Below are positions 42,431-50,985 of a DNA stretch of 64,000 nt, one piece after another (within the stretch, counting starts at the first letter, position 1; each line of letters opens with the position of its first letter). The stretch is from Bacillus sp. ISL-45 (GTDB lineage Bacteria; Bacillota; Bacilli; Bacillales; Cytobacillaceae), in assembly GCF_018613195.1 (NCBI RefSeq), contig NZ_JAGGQQ010000004.1, forward strand, positions 62,001-126,000. The letters run 5' to 3'. Made by a program: the position numbers and the translations under genes. The notes beneath the pieces are model-generated. The model did not search any database and was not told where the DNA came from. It saw nothing but the letters and a program-made list of their open reading frames with translations.

Positions 42431-43067
42431 TTATCCAATTTTAATCTTTACTTCTCTATCCTGTTTCCTCTTTTCCTCTACTCCTTTCACTGTGTTTACA
42501 AAGTCGGTAAAGTTTTGTGCCTGGAATATCTTAAACGGATATTCATCATCAATAGCATATCGCTGTTCAGAAAGAATCAGAATATGAGGGAATGGTTTAG
42601 CAACTATGCTGCCATGGTATAAATCTAAATAACGCTCTATTTTTTTTTCCCATCAATTTATCTGAATATATTGTCCTCTGTACCTCTATGAAGAAGCCTG
42701 TGCCTCTATACATGCAATAGATATCAGGTTCAGCCCCTATACCCTTCATTCCGTATTTAGGCTCCACCCAGAAGCTTTCTAATTTACCTAACTTCCTCAT
42801 TTCCTTGTACACTTTCAAAATCGCTAGAAAATGCCCTATTTTCGCGCTGTTCTGCTTCATGGATACCTCGGGTCCAAAGTATACAAATGGAGTAAATGAG
42901 GTAGAACGCTGAATCTGTCCGTCACGCAATAATCGTAATAGGACATTGTTGGCAGCATACTTGGGATTCTTCAGCCCCGCAAAGTGCAATTCGGCTATAC
43001 TGTCCCGAGCCATTACCCTGAATCGATTCAAGTCTTTAATTATCGCTTTATCTCTGTCGGTTAGCAT
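42431..43067 (-). pseudogene. Replication-relaxation family protein, frameshifted
   Basis: The start at ATG 43067 (AGAGGATG upstream) gives a winged-helix N-terminus (MLTDRDKAIIKDLNRFRVMA) and a domain ending FIEVQRTIYSDKLMGKK. The frame then breaks at a run of nine A residues (42640-42648 on the plus strand T-run). In the next frame the product continues IERYLDLYHGSIVAKPFPHI to a stop at 42431, giving about 212 residues in all. This family usually sits in integrative elements next to their DNA-processing genes. It may be a pseudogene, an assembly error or a slippage site. Confidence 0.7.
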
Positions 43068-43216
43068 AAGAACACATCCTCTTCAGTTAAGTGTTTAGGT
43101 TCTTTCTTTGGAATCTGTGGGTTAATTTCTTTTACAGGTTTTGATATACAGAAATCATTTAGCAGCTTCTTAGCATCTTCCAATTCCAGATTAGGTGCTT
43201 GTAGGTTATAGACTTA
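43061..43216 (-). pseudogene. 3' remnant of an unidentified element gene
   Basis: An open frame without a start reads NLQAPNLELEDAKKLLNDFC...PKHLTEEDVFLC and stops at 43061, overlapping the next start (ATGCTAA). The helical, charged character and coupled stop suggest the C-terminal end of a larger upstream gene deleted at about 43216. In related elements a DNA translocase often precedes this gene, but that identity cannot be confirmed here. Confidence 0.4.
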
Positions 43217-43328
43217 TCAGCGTTCATTATGAAATATCTATTATTTTACAACTGATTGGAAATGAATTACACTACTATTTAAAATGATGAATTCACAAAA
43301 ATTCCTTTATGTTGTTTATAAAAAAAGA

Positions 43329-43349
43329 AAGGACTTTACAAAAGTCCTT
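43329..43349 (-). terminator. Terminator of HD-GYP operon
   Basis: AAGGACTTT / AAAGTCCTT (43329-43337, 43341-43349) is followed on the minus strand by TCTTTTTT. The gap 43217-43328 shows no gene. Confidence 0.8.
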
Positions 43350-43376
43350 CCTGTTAAATCAGTGTAAATAAAATTT

Positions 43377-44348
43377 TCAGTTTTTAGGAGTGAAGTTTTG
43401 ATATTTACTATTAAGCGTATATTTTTTAGTTAATATTGCTTCTCCCTCGGTTTTTAAAATTGTTAGGAATGTATCAGCAATGTATGGATCAAATTGCTTG
43501 CCTTTATTCTCCTCGATTTCTTTGATTACACAATCGAAATCCTTTTTATTTTTATAAATTCGCCTTGATGTCATGGCATCGAAAGCATCAGCAAGAGCCA
43601 TTATTCTAGCTACGAAGGGAATTTCGGCACCCTTTAATCCCTCGGGATATCCCTTTCCGTCATACCTTTCATGATGGTATAAAACCATATCTAAAATCCC
43701 GTTTTTCTGAAAGGATGTAACATGCTTTATAGATTTATATCCGATAAATGGATGTTGTTTTATAACGTCATATTCCTTAAGTGTTAATTTTGATGGCTTG
43801 TTTAAAATTTTCTCATCAATACCTATTTTTCCTAAGTCGTGAATAAGACCTCCAAGATAAATATCATCGCAAATCTTCTCGCGTAAACCTAATCTCTTGG
43901 CAATAATTTTCGCATAAAAGGCTACACTTTCCGAATGAGTTGCTGTATAGGGGTCCCGAGAGTCAATTGATTTTACTAAAGCTGTTGTTACCTCAAGGAG
44001 ATTAGTTTTTTGTTTTAAATTTCCTTTTACCAGTGTTGAAACGGCTAAACCAACAGTGAAGTATGTAAACCATTGAAATAGAGAACCCTCAACTTCTGGC
44101 CAACTTGAAAGAATAAAATGGAATCTGTATATAGCGAGTAACCCACTTTGGATAATCAGCACTATTATACTTCTAAAGACAACCCCTAAAAAAATCATAA
44201 TGACAGTTAACAAACCTAGGTAATTATTGAAACATATGGAAGTTAAATATAAAGCAATTAAAATAAGTAAATAGATAACAATTCTATATTTCACTAAAGA
44301 CTGTAACCAACGGGGAGATAACGAATGATCATGGTATATATTTTTCAT
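43377..44348 (-). CDS. Membrane HD-GYP phosphodiesterase-like protein
   Basis: This 323-residue protein has about three or four N-terminal membrane helices (residues 20-110) and a C-terminal HD-GYP domain with GLIHDLGKIGI, HHERYDGKGYPEGLKG and IMALADAFDAMTS. HD-GYP domains hydrolyse cyclic di-GMP. The HD and GYP motifs look intact, so it is probably active. The start ATG 44348 overlaps the response-regulator stop (TAATG). A c-di-GMP-I riboswitch precedes the operon, so its own substrate likely controls its expression. Confidence 0.87.
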   Translation of the reverse strand: MKNIYHDHSLSPRWLQSLVKYRIVIYLLILIALYLTSICFNNYLGLLTVIMIFLGVVFRSIIVLIIQSGLLAIYRFHFILSSWPEVEGSLFQWFTYFTVGLAVSTLVKGNLKQKTNLLEVTTALVKSIDSRDPYTATHSESVAFYAKIIAKRLGLREKICDDIYLGGLIHDLGKIGIDEKILNKPSKLTLKEYDVIKQHPFIGYKSIKHVTSFQKNGILDMVLYHHERYDGKGYPEGLKGAEIPFVARIMALADAFDAMTSRRIYKNKKDFDCVIKEIEENKGKQFDPYIADTFLTILKTEGEAILTKKYTLNSKYQNFTPKN

Positions 44349-44740
44349 TATCTTGCTACTTCTTTCTTGTCATTAGATGAAGGGACTATAGCAACATTAT
44401 TCAATATCGACTGGATATGTTGAAAATGTGGCTTAACAACGAAATCCATTGCACCTAATCTCAAACAATCTAATATTATACTTTGTTGTCCGAGAGATGA
44501 AACCATTACAATACGAGCATCTAGATCGTATTCCTTTATCTTCTTTAGTGCTTCTATGCCATCCATAATTGGCATTGTAATATCCATAAAAACAATATCT
44601 GGTTTGTTTTCCTTATAACTCATAAACGCCTCTTTACCATTCTTTGCTTCACCAGTGACTTGAAAGATTTCATTGTTGATTAATCGTCTTAGCCAAGCTC
44701 TTAAAAATGTAGAGTCATCGGCTAATAATACAGAATACAT
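44348..44740 (-). CDS. CheY-like response regulator
   Basis: This 130-residue single receiver domain has the acidic pair LLADDS, the phosphoacceptor Asp in FMDITMPIMDGIEAL, Ser in MVSSLGQ where Thr is common, and Lys in VVKPH. There is no output domain. ATG 44740 is chosen because AAAGGTG precedes it by 8 bases; the longer start at 44758 lies on that site. It is coupled to the HD-GYP gene. A partner histidine kinase is not encoded nearby. Confidence 0.85.
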   Translation of the reverse strand: MYSVLLADDSTFLRAWLRRLINNEIFQVTGEAKNGKEAFMSYKENKPDIVFMDITMPIMDGIEALKKIKEYDLDARIVMVSSLGQQSIILDCLRLGAMDFVVKPHFQHIQSILNNVAIVPSSNDKKEVAR

Positions 44741-44750
44741 GTTAAAAACA

Positions 44751-44782
44751 CCTTTCACATTAATTCAGGCAAATTGGAAAGG
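44751..44782 (-). promoter_or_regulatory. Probable Shine-Dalgarno sequestering hairpin
   Basis: CCTTTC (44782-44777, read on the minus strand) can pair with GAAAGG (44756-44751), which holds the ribosome-binding site of the response regulator. It lies between the riboswitch aptamer and the start codon and could be its expression platform. Confidence 0.55.
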
Positions 44783-44799
44783 AAAGATTGATATTCACG

Positions 44800-44887
44800 T
44801 TTCTGGCAACCCGGCCACCATGACAGAAAAAATAGACTGTTTTAGGTCCGAAGCTTTGCGTCTTTTACTTTCGTAAAATTTGCCCTT
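44800..44887 (-). ncRNA. c-di-GMP-I (GEMM) riboswitch aptamer
   Basis: On the minus strand the aptamer reads GGGCAAATTTTACGAAAGTA, then AAGACGCAAAGCTTCGGACC, TAAAACAG, and closes with TGGTGGCCGGGTTGCC. These are the signature GGCAAA, GNRA tetraloop (ACGAAAGT), GACGCAAAGC...CGG-CCTAAA and GGTNGCCGGGTTGCC elements of the GEMM-I class. It lies 60 bases upstream of the CheY-like gene. Confidence 0.9.
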
Positions 44888-45064
44888 CTCGAATGTTATC
44901 ACAATATGTCAGTTTTTAGAAGATTTTGTTAGAATTTTTTAGTCATAACATCCTATTTAATCTCGCGCTTTTTTAGATAAAAAGACCTATTGTTGAATTA
45001 AATTTCTATGTAAGGGTAGTAAAACAAATATAAGGGTTGAATAAAATTTGAGGTGAACCAGCTA

Positions 45065-45286
45065 ATGAGATCAATTAAACAAATTGCTGCTGTTTATGAA
45101 AAAATAATTAATTCAAATTTGCCGAGTCGAGTAAAAACCATTAAATTAAAGGCACTTTCTGCAGAAATAAGAAGGACTTATAAAATACCAAACAAGGATT
45201 ATTCATCCATTGAAAGAGTAAATCCCGAAATAATCTCATTATACCGAACAATTTTATTGAGTATTGATCAATATTCAGTTCTATAG
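45065..45286 (+). CDS. Small hypothetical protein
   Basis: A 73-residue ORF on the opposite strand to its neighbours starts at ATG 45065, 8 bases after GAGGTGA; a GTG at 45053 overlaps that site. The product is helical and basic (RVKTIKLKALSAEIRRTYK) and has no recognisable domain. It lies within the degraded integrative element. The good ribosome-binding site supports expression, but the function is unknown. The gap 44888-45064 shows no other gene. Confidence 0.5.
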   Translation: MRSIKQIAAVYEKIINSNLPSRVKTIKLKALSAEIRRTYKIPNKDYSSIERVNPEIISLYRTILLSIDQYSVL

Positions 45287-45307
45287 AATTCGAATTATTT
45301 TAAGGTA

Positions 45308-45652
45308 TTAAATCTTGAACTTACTCATCGCCTTATCCATACTGTCTTGGTTGACACCAATATAGCGTAAAGTGATGTGTGGGGAACTATGATTAAAAAT
45401 TCCCTGCAGCATTGCTACATCCTTTGTCTGGTTATAGAAATGATAACCAAAGGTTTTCCTAAGTGTATGAGTACCAATTTCCTCAAGACCATACTGCTCA
45501 GCTACCTGCCTCAATATTTTATATGCCATACTACGTCCAATGGGCTTATCCCTGCCTTCCCTGCTCTTGAATAGGTATTCCTCGTCATCTTTTCCTTCCA
45601 AGTAGTGCTTTAGCTCTCTTTTTAAATATTGAAGCGTGCTGGCATTCCTTCT
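45308..45652 (-). pseudogene. Tyrosine recombinase C-terminal fragment
   Basis: The reading frame from the stop at 45308 back to about 45640 encodes a phage-type integrase catalytic end: KREL...GKDDEEYLFKSREGRDKP, the Arg-containing THTLRKTFGYHFY, LQGIFNHSSPHITLRYIGV. The N-terminal arm and the first catalytic Arg region are missing. It overlaps a second integrase fragment in the opposite direction, which shows that the region was rearranged. It is not expected to be functional. Confidence 0.75.
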
Positions 45653-45844
45653 TTGCCAATCCATTCTACAAAACACACACATGCAGTTCTTTGCCTCGAG
45701 GCCGGCATGAGCATGAAGGAGTTGCAGGAACGACTAGGTCACGGAAGTGAAAGGATAACCTCCGATGTGTATGCTCACGTTTCGAAGAAGATGGAGCAGG
45801 TAGCAATCGAAAAGTTCGAAGAGCAAACGAAAAACCTTTTTTAA
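45629..45844 (+). pseudogene. Tyrosine recombinase C-terminal fragment (glnA-proximal)
   Basis: The last 71 residues of a second integrase read HSTKHTHAVLCLEAGMSMKE, LQERLGHGSERITSDVYAHV and a charged tail, ending 92 bases from the right attachment repeat, the usual place for an element integrase. The motif Arg of HxLRHTH is Lys here (STKHTH), and the N-terminal domain is gone. It is probably the remnant of the integrase that inserted the element. Confidence 0.75.
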
Positions 45845-45898
45845 ATTCTGGGGCAATTCTGGGCAGTTTGTACACCGATAGGAAATCGCCCCAAAAAG

Positions 45899-45931
45899 AA
45901 AAACCCTCAATACCAGTGGTATCAAGGGTTA
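45899..45931. terminator. Current glnA terminator
   Basis: AACCCTNNATACCA / TGGTATNNAGGGTT (about 45902-45931) with flanking T/A runs lies directly after the glnA stop, and probably came with the element. Confidence 0.78.
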
Positions 45932-45936
45932 TTATG

Positions 45937-45990
45937 ATTAATACATGCTCATGTACTGTTCGCGCTCCCATGGGTGAACCTGAGTACGGA
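45937..45990 (-). repeat. Right attachment repeat within glnA
   Basis: This is the 3' end of the intact glnA gene, repeated at 42206-42259. The four differences between copies are all in third codon positions. Confidence 0.85.
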
Positions 45991-47278
45991 ACATATCCCA
46001 CTCAATCTCTTTTGCTTCGATGAAGTGTTCGAGGATATGGTCGCCAAGTGCTGAACTGATTACTTCGTTCTTCTTCAGCTGGTCGAGAGCAGCTGCCAAT
46101 GTTGGCGGCAGATCATCGATTCCTTCTTCTACACGCTCTTCTTTGTTCATCACGTAGATGTTGCGGTCTACTGATGCAGGAGGAGCCATTTTGTTCTTAA
46201 TTCCGTCAAGGCCTGCTGCAAGCAATACTGCCATTGCAAGGTACGGGTTAGCTGCAGGATCGACGCTGCGGACTTCAACGCGTGTACTCAAGCCGCGTGA
46301 TGCAGGAATACGGATCAATGGTGAACGGTTTTTAGCAGACCATGCAACGTAGCAAGGAGCTTCATAACCAGGCACAAGACGCTTATAAGAATTCACAGTC
46401 GGGTTTGTTACAGCTGTGAATCCAGAAGCATGCTTCAATGTTCCAGCGATGAACTGGTACGCAGTTTCGCTTAGCTCAAGCTTTTTATCGGATGGATCAT
46501 AGAATGAGTTCTCGCCGTTGCGGAACAGGGACATATTGCAGTGCATTCCGGATCCGTTTACGCCGAACAATGGCTTTGGCATGAAGGTTGCGTGCAGACC
46601 GTGTTTACGTGCAATTGTTTTAACAACAAGCTTGAAAGTCTGAATCTGGTCACAAGCTGTCAAAGCATCTGCATATTTGAAGTCGATTTCGTGCTGCCCA
46701 GGAGCAACCTCATGGTGAGATGCTTCAATCTCGAAGCCCATTTCTTCAAGCTCAAGAACGATATCGCGGCGGCAGTTTTCGCCAAGATCGGTTGGTGCAA
46801 GGTCGAAGTAACCGCCATTGTCATTCAATTCAAGTGTAGGCTCGCCGTTGACATCGAGCTTAAACAGGAAGAATTCCGGTTCTGGTCCAAGATTGAAGTT
46901 TGTAAAGCCAAGCTCTTCCATTTCCTTTAGAATACGCTTAAGGTTACCGCGCGGGTCGCCTGCAAATGGTGTGCCATCAGCATTTTTGATATCACAGATC
47001 AAACGTGCAACCTTGCCTTTTTCAGCTGTCCAAGGGAAGATTACCCATGTATCTAAATCAGGAATCAGGTACATGTCAGATTCTTCAATACGAACGAAGC
47101 CTTCAATGGAAGATCCGTCGAACATCATTTTGTTATCTAGCGCTTTTTCAAGCTGGCTGATTGGAATTTCAACGTTCTTGATTGTTCCTAAAATATCAGT
47201 GAACTGCAAACGAATGAATTTTACATTTTCTTCTTTTGATAAGCGAATAATGTCTTCTCTTGTAAACGTCTTAGCCAT
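45938..47278 (-). CDS. glnA: Glutamine synthetase, type I
   Basis: This 446-residue enzyme makes glutamine from glutamate, ammonia and ATP as a dodecamer. It begins [20 protein letters not shown] as in Bacillus, and has [42 protein letters not shown] and [10 protein letters not shown] active-site stretches. The C-terminus is the conserved [21 protein letters not shown] region that acts with GlnR in feedback control. It is the second gene of the glnRA operon. Its 3' end is the attachment site of an integrative element but the protein is full length. Confidence 0.97.
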   Translation of the reverse strand: MAKTFTREDIIRLSKEENVKFIRLQFTDILGTIKNVEIPISQLEKALDNKMMFDGSSIEGFVRIEESDMYLIPDLDTWVIFPWTAEKGKVARLICDIKNADGTPFAGDPRGNLKRILKEMEELGFTNFNLGPEPEFFLFKLDVNGEPTLELNDNGGYFDLAPTDLGENCRRDIVLELEEMGFEIEASHHEVAPGQHEIDFKYADALTACDQIQTFKLVVKTIARKHGLHATFMPKPLFGVNGSGMHCNMSLFRNGENSFYDPSDKKLELSETAYQFIAGTLKHASGFTAVTNPTVNSYKRLVPGYEAPCYVAWSAKNRSPLIRIPASRGLSTRVEVRSVDPAANPYLAMAVLLAAGLDGIKNKMAPPASVDRNIYVMNKEERVEEGIDDLPPTLAAALDQLKKNEVISSALGDHILEHFIEAKEIEWDMFRTQVHPWEREQYMSMY

Positions 47279-47325
47279 TGTTAAAGTTCCTCCTAGAATT
47301 TAAATGATAGATAATTTTTGGATTA

Positions 47326-47730
47326 CTAATGAAAAAATCTCGACATGTCTCCGTGATTGCCAGATCGGTTAAAGCGTCCTGCCTGCTGAAGTTCTTTGCG
47401 AAGCAATTTCCGCAGATCTGCATCAGATAGCTCCCGTCTCGTTTTTTCAGCTTGTTTTTTCTCAGCAGCACTAATGGCCGTCTGTTGTTTAACATTAAAA
47501 ATTTGCTTGATGCCTGCCATGTTGACTCCCTGGTCGATCAAATCTTTGATCTCGAGGAGCTTGTCAATATCGTTTAAGGAAAAGAGTCGTTTATTGCCCT
47601 CTGTTCTTGCCGGAGAAATCAATTCATGCTCTTCATAGTATCGGATTTGCCTAGCGGTCAAATCTGTCAGCTGCATGACAATCCCAATGCTAAAGAGCGG
47701 CATATTCCGGCGAATTTCACTTCCGCCCAT
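47326..47730 (-). CDS. glnR: Nitrogen-responsive repressor GlnR
   Basis: This 134-residue MerR-family regulator has the winged-helix [21 protein letters not shown] and a C-terminal tail ending MSRFFH, which in Bacillus GlnR gives autoinhibition relieved by feedback-inhibited glutamine synthetase. ATG 47730 follows GAAGGAGGAG. It is 48 bases upstream of glnA in the same operon. A perfect GlnR/TnrA box lies at its promoter. Confidence 0.95.
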   Translation of the reverse strand: MGGSEIRRNMPLFSIGIVMQLTDLTARQIRYYEEHELISPARTEGNKRLFSLNDIDKLLEIKDLIDQGVNMAGIKQIFNVKQQTAISAAEKKQAEKTRRELSDADLRKLLRKELQQAGRFNRSGNHGDMSRFFH

Positions 47731-47764
47731 GATGATTTCTCCTCCTTCCTTTTAAGATACTCTC

Positions 47765-47815
47765 ATTATATTCAATGTAAGGTATGATGTCAAATATATG
47801 TTAGATAATCTAACA
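47765..47815 (-). promoter_or_regulatory. glnRA promoter with two GlnR/TnrA boxes
   Basis: TTGACA (47793-47788) and TATAAT (47770-47765) are 17 bases apart, a perfect sigma-A promoter. Box 1, TGTTA-N7-TAACA (47799-47815), matches the TGTNAN7TNACA consensus exactly. Box 2 (47776-47792), with one or two mismatches, overlaps the -35 and spacer. Confidence 0.88.
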
Positions 47816-47835
47816 TGAAAAATCATAAAAAAAAG

Positions 47836-47864
47836 AACAGGACTTATTTAGAAAGCGTCCTGTT
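47836..47864 (-). terminator. Terminator of ynbB
   Basis: AACAGGAC / GTCCTGTT (47836-47843, 47857-47864) is followed on the minus strand by CTTTTTTTTATG, just past the ynbB stop. Confidence 0.85.
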
Positions 47865-47874
47865 GTATATTTAC

Positions 47875-49146
47875 CTATTTTATATGAATTAAACCTTTTT
47901 CGATTAAAGAATCGATTGCAATACATACGGCCATTTTCACATGGGAATAGGTTAAGCCCCCCTGTACGTACGCGACATACGGCGGTCTGATCGGTCCATC
48001 AGCGGTTAACTCTATGCTCGCTCCCTGGATGAATGTACCAGCAGCCATAATCACATCATCCTCATATCCCGGCATATAAGCAGGATGTGCAGTTACATGA
48101 GAATTGATTGGCGAAGCATACTGAATAGCCTGGCAAAAAGCAACCATCTTATCCCGGTCGTCAAATTGGACCGCCTGAATTAAATCAGTCCGTTCGGCAT
48201 TCCATTTAGGCGATGAATTCATCCCTAAACGTTCCAGCATTGCGGCTGTGAAAACAGCACCCTTCAAGGCCTGTGCGACAATATGCGGTGCCATGAAGAA
48301 TCCCTGGTACATTTCCTGCAATGAATATAATGAAGCGCCAGCCTCTGCACCGATACCTGGAGATGTCATCCGGTAGGAACATGCCTCGACAAGCTCCTCC
48401 TTGCCTACGATGTAACCGCCTGTCTTGGCAATCCCGCCGCCGGGATTTTTAATCAAGGAGCCAGCCATCAGATCTGCACCAGCATGGCATGGTTCAAGCT
48501 CTTCAACAAATTCCCCGTAACAGTTATCAACAAATACAACGACATCGGATTTGATTTCTTTTACAAACCTCACCATTTCACTGATTTGCTCAACGGTAAA
48601 AGACGGCCTCGTCGCATAGCCTTTTGAACGCTGGATACCGATCATTTTTGTTTCAGGCTTGATCGCTTTTTCGACGGCAGCCCAATCAATCTCTCCTTTA
48701 TTTGTAAGATCCACAGTATTATAGGAAATTCCAAATTCCTTCAATGATCCGTTTCCGGTACCGCGTATCCCGACAATCTCTTCAAGAGTGTCATAAGGTT
48801 TTCCAGTGATGTATAACAACTCATCGCCAGGCCGGAGAATCCCAAATAGCGAAATCGAAATCGCATGAGTTCCGGAGATGATTTGCGGGCGGACCAGCCC
48901 GGCTTCAGCACCAAACACCTCTGCGTAAATCTTTTCGAGGGTTTCCCTGCCGGCATCATCATAGCCGTAACCTGTAGTCGGGATGAAATGGGAATCACTC
49001 ACCCGATGTTTCTGGAAACTCTGCAATACCCTGAATTGGTTTGAGTCAATCCGCTCATCGATTTTCTTGTGCACATGTGCAATTTGCTGCTCAATTTCGC
49101 TGACAAGCGGCTGCAGCATCTGCCCGTTTTTAAGTTGTTTAAACAT
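47875..49146 (-). CDS. ynbB: YnbB-like PLP-dependent protein (methionine gamma-lyase family)
   Basis: This 423-residue protein belongs to the family called aluminium-resistance or methionine gamma-lyase-like. It has FIPTTGYGYDDAGRETLEKIYAEVFG, PQIISGTHAISISLFG, VFVDNCYGEFVEELEP and the PLP lysine likely in AGSLIKNPGGGIAKTGGY. ATG 49146 follows AGGAGAG. In Bacillus it sits between hflX and glnR, as here. The biochemical activity is not established. Confidence 0.88.
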   Translation of the reverse strand: MFKQLKNGQMLQPLVSEIEQQIAHVHKKIDERIDSNQFRVLQSFQKHRVSDSHFIPTTGYGYDDAGRETLEKIYAEVFGAEAGLVRPQIISGTHAISISLFGILRPGDELLYITGKPYDTLEEIVGIRGTGNGSLKEFGISYNTVDLTNKGEIDWAAVEKAIKPETKMIGIQRSKGYATRPSFTVEQISEMVRFVKEIKSDVVVFVDNCYGEFVEELEPCHAGADLMAGSLIKNPGGGIAKTGGYIVGKEELVEACSYRMTSPGIGAEAGASLYSLQEMYQGFFMAPHIVAQALKGAVFTAAMLERLGMNSSPKWNAERTDLIQAVQFDDRDKMVAFCQAIQYASPINSHVTAHPAYMPGYEDDVIMAAGTFIQGASIELTADGPIRPPYVAYVQGGLTYSHVKMAVCIAIDSLIEKGLIHIK

Positions 49147-49179
49147 GTTGCTCTCCTATCTTTATAAATGCATGTTCTT

Positions 49180-49343
49180 ATTGTTAAAATCCTAAAGCCG
49201 GTTTTAACGTGATAAAAAGCCATTTTGTAGTTCGGTATTAAGTGTGCAAGCTCTTTTCTCATTATTAGAGTCAACTTTGAAAGAAACATGGTCATTCAAT
49301 CCTGTTTTGTATTCAGTAGCAACAAAGTTTGAGAAAAGAGCTT
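49180..49343 (+). repeat. Family-A dispersed repeat, copy 3
   Basis: This copy lacks the usual GGCTGTTTTCG head and starts TTGTTAAAATCCTAAAGCC. It stands in tandem with copy 4 between ynbB and hflX. Confidence 0.8.
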
Positions 49344-49350
49344 TATAAAA

Positions 49351-49533
49351 GGCTGTTCTCGTAAAGATTATTGTTAAAATCCTAAAGCCGATTTTAACGG
49401 GATAAAAAGCCATTTTGTAGTTCGGTATTAAGTGTGCAAGCTCTTTTCTCATTATTAGAGTCAACTTTGAAAGAAACATGGTCATTCAATCCTGTTTTGT
49501 ATTCAGTAGCAACAAAGTTTGAGAAAAGAGCTT
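49351..49533 (+). repeat. Family-A dispersed repeat, copy 4
   Basis: A full copy starting GGCTGTTCTCGTAAAG and ending GAGAAAAGAGC. Its last ~160 bases are almost identical to copy 3, which points to a recent tandem duplication. Confidence 0.85.
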
Positions 49534-49547
49534 TATAAAAAATCAAT

Positions 49548-50807
49548 TTATACTGAGAAGCGTTTCAGCTGGCCGGTAATTTGGTGGTCTGCCAAAGAGT
49601 AGCCCTTGCAGACATAGCCCAGCTTATCTTCATCAAAAGCAAGCTCACGAAGAATGGTCTCATTTTTCAGCTGCGCGAGCAGTTTCCCCTCATCGGACGG
49701 CACGAGGACATGAAAAGGCTCCATCATTCCAATGATGGACTGTTCAATTTTCAGAAGCAAATTCCTGCGGTCTTCCTCGCTGAACGCGCTGATAAACGCC
49801 GTTTCATTTTGGGCATTTGGCACGAAATCCTGGTGGGCAATGTCCCGCTTGTTATAGACGGTAATCTGAGGGATTTGGTGGACTTCAAGATCCTCCAGCA
49901 ATTTATTGACAGTTTGTTCATGTGAAAAATAATCTTCATTAGACATGTCCACTACATGCAGAAGTAAATCCGCCTCCCGAACTTCCTCCAGTGTGGAACG
50001 GAAAGCTGCGATCAAGGTGGTCGGCAAGTCCTGGATGAAACCAACTGTATCTGTCAGGAGAGCCGTAAAGCCGCTTGGTAAAATCGCTTTTCTTGTCATT
50101 GGATCCAGGGTAGCGAATAATTGATTTTCCTCAAAAGACTCTGCTTCTGTCAACCGGTTAAAAAGCGTCGATTTTCCTGCGTTCGTGTATCCGACTAAAG
50201 CAATCTGGAACGTTTTGTTCTTCTTCCGGCGCTCCCGGTAGCGGTCACGGTGCTGAACAATGACTGACAATTGCGTTTTAATATCGTCGATACGTTTGCG
50301 GATGTGCCGGCGGTCTGACTCCAGCTTTGTTTCACCAGGCCCTCTTGTCCCGATTCCGGCACCAAGACGAGACATTTCGATTCCTTTTCCGCCAAGACGG
50401 GGAAGCAGGTATTGAAGCTGAGCAAGTTCTACTTGGAGTTTCCCTTCTTTCGAACGGGCCCTTTGAGCGAAAATATCAAGGATCAGCTGAGTACGGTCGA
50501 TGACTCTCGCTTTTAAGCCGGCTGAAAGATTGCGGTTTTGGCTTGGCGACAGTTCATCATTAAAAATAATTAAATCCGGCTCGAGCTCCTCCTCAAGTGC
50601 CTGAAGCTCTTCCACTTTCCCTTTGCCAATGTATGTAGCAGGATGGACCTTTGGCCGCTTTTGGACAACCTGCATCAGGACATTTCCCTTTGCCGTTTCT
50701 GTAAGTGATTCAAGTTCCTCCATTGAATATTGAAAACGAAGATCTTCTTCTTCAGTCGTCTGACAGCCAACAAGAATCACTTTTTCAAATACGTTTTCCT
50801 GTTCCAA
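49548..50807 (-). CDS. hflX: GTPase HflX
   Basis: This 419-residue translational GTPase splits stalled or hibernating 70S ribosomes. It has the N-terminal HflX domain ([35 protein letters not shown]), a coiled-coil with [20 protein letters not shown]1 [11 protein letters not shown]3 [10 protein letters not shown] and G4 YNKRDI. The start is TTG 50807 with AAGGGTG upstream. The gene order ynbB-hflX-spoVK is conserved in Bacillus, though three extra genes and repeats stand between hflX and spoVK here. Confidence 0.95.
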   Translation of the reverse strand: MEQENVFEKVILVGCQTTEEEDLRFQYSMEELESLTETAKGNVLMQVVQKRPKVHPATYIGKGKVEELQALEEELEPDLIIFNDELSPSQNRNLSAGLKARVIDRTQLILDIFAQRARSKEGKLQVELAQLQYLLPRLGGKGIEMSRLGAGIGTRGPGETKLESDRRHIRKRIDDIKTQLSVIVQHRDRYRERRKKNKTFQIALVGYTNAGKSTLFNRLTEAESFEENQLFATLDPMTRKAILPSGFTALLTDTVGFIQDLPTTLIAAFRSTLEEVREADLLLHVVDMSNEDYFSHEQTVNKLLEDLEVHQIPQITVYNKRDIAHQDFVPNAQNETAFISAFSEEDRRNLLLKIEQSIIGMMEPFHVLVPSDEGKLLAQLKNETILRELAFDEDKLGYVCKGYSLADHQITGQLKRFSV

Positions 50808-50896
50808 ATAACACCCTTCTTTCCATAAATATAGCTAATGACATCATACCAAATTAAAGCCGCAAACAAAAATTTTGAAAGCAGGGGTAAAAGTAG

Positions 50897-50924
50897 TTGT
50901 AAATTGGAATAAACATGATAAAAT
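50897..50924 (+). promoter_or_regulatory. Promoter of TRIC-like gene
   Basis: TTGTAA (50897-50902) and TAAAAT (50919-50924) are 16 bases apart, about 60 bases upstream of the start. Confidence 0.45.
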
Positions 50925-50985
50925 CAATATGTTTTCATTTTACTATTTTAGTATTGGGGCAGTATTTTAACAAGAGGAGAAAAAC

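Larger units (their letters stand above)
42206..45990. mobile_element. Decayed integrative element in the glnA 3' end
   Basis: This ~3.8-kb AT-rich segment is bounded by 54-bp direct repeats of the glnA 3' end. It holds two truncated tyrosine recombinases, a frameshifted replication-relaxation gene, the tail of an unidentified upstream gene and an intact riboswitch-CheY-HD-GYP unit. This is the expected form of an element that once integrated at glnA and then lost most of its genes. No complete integrase remains, so it should be immobile. Confidence 0.75.
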
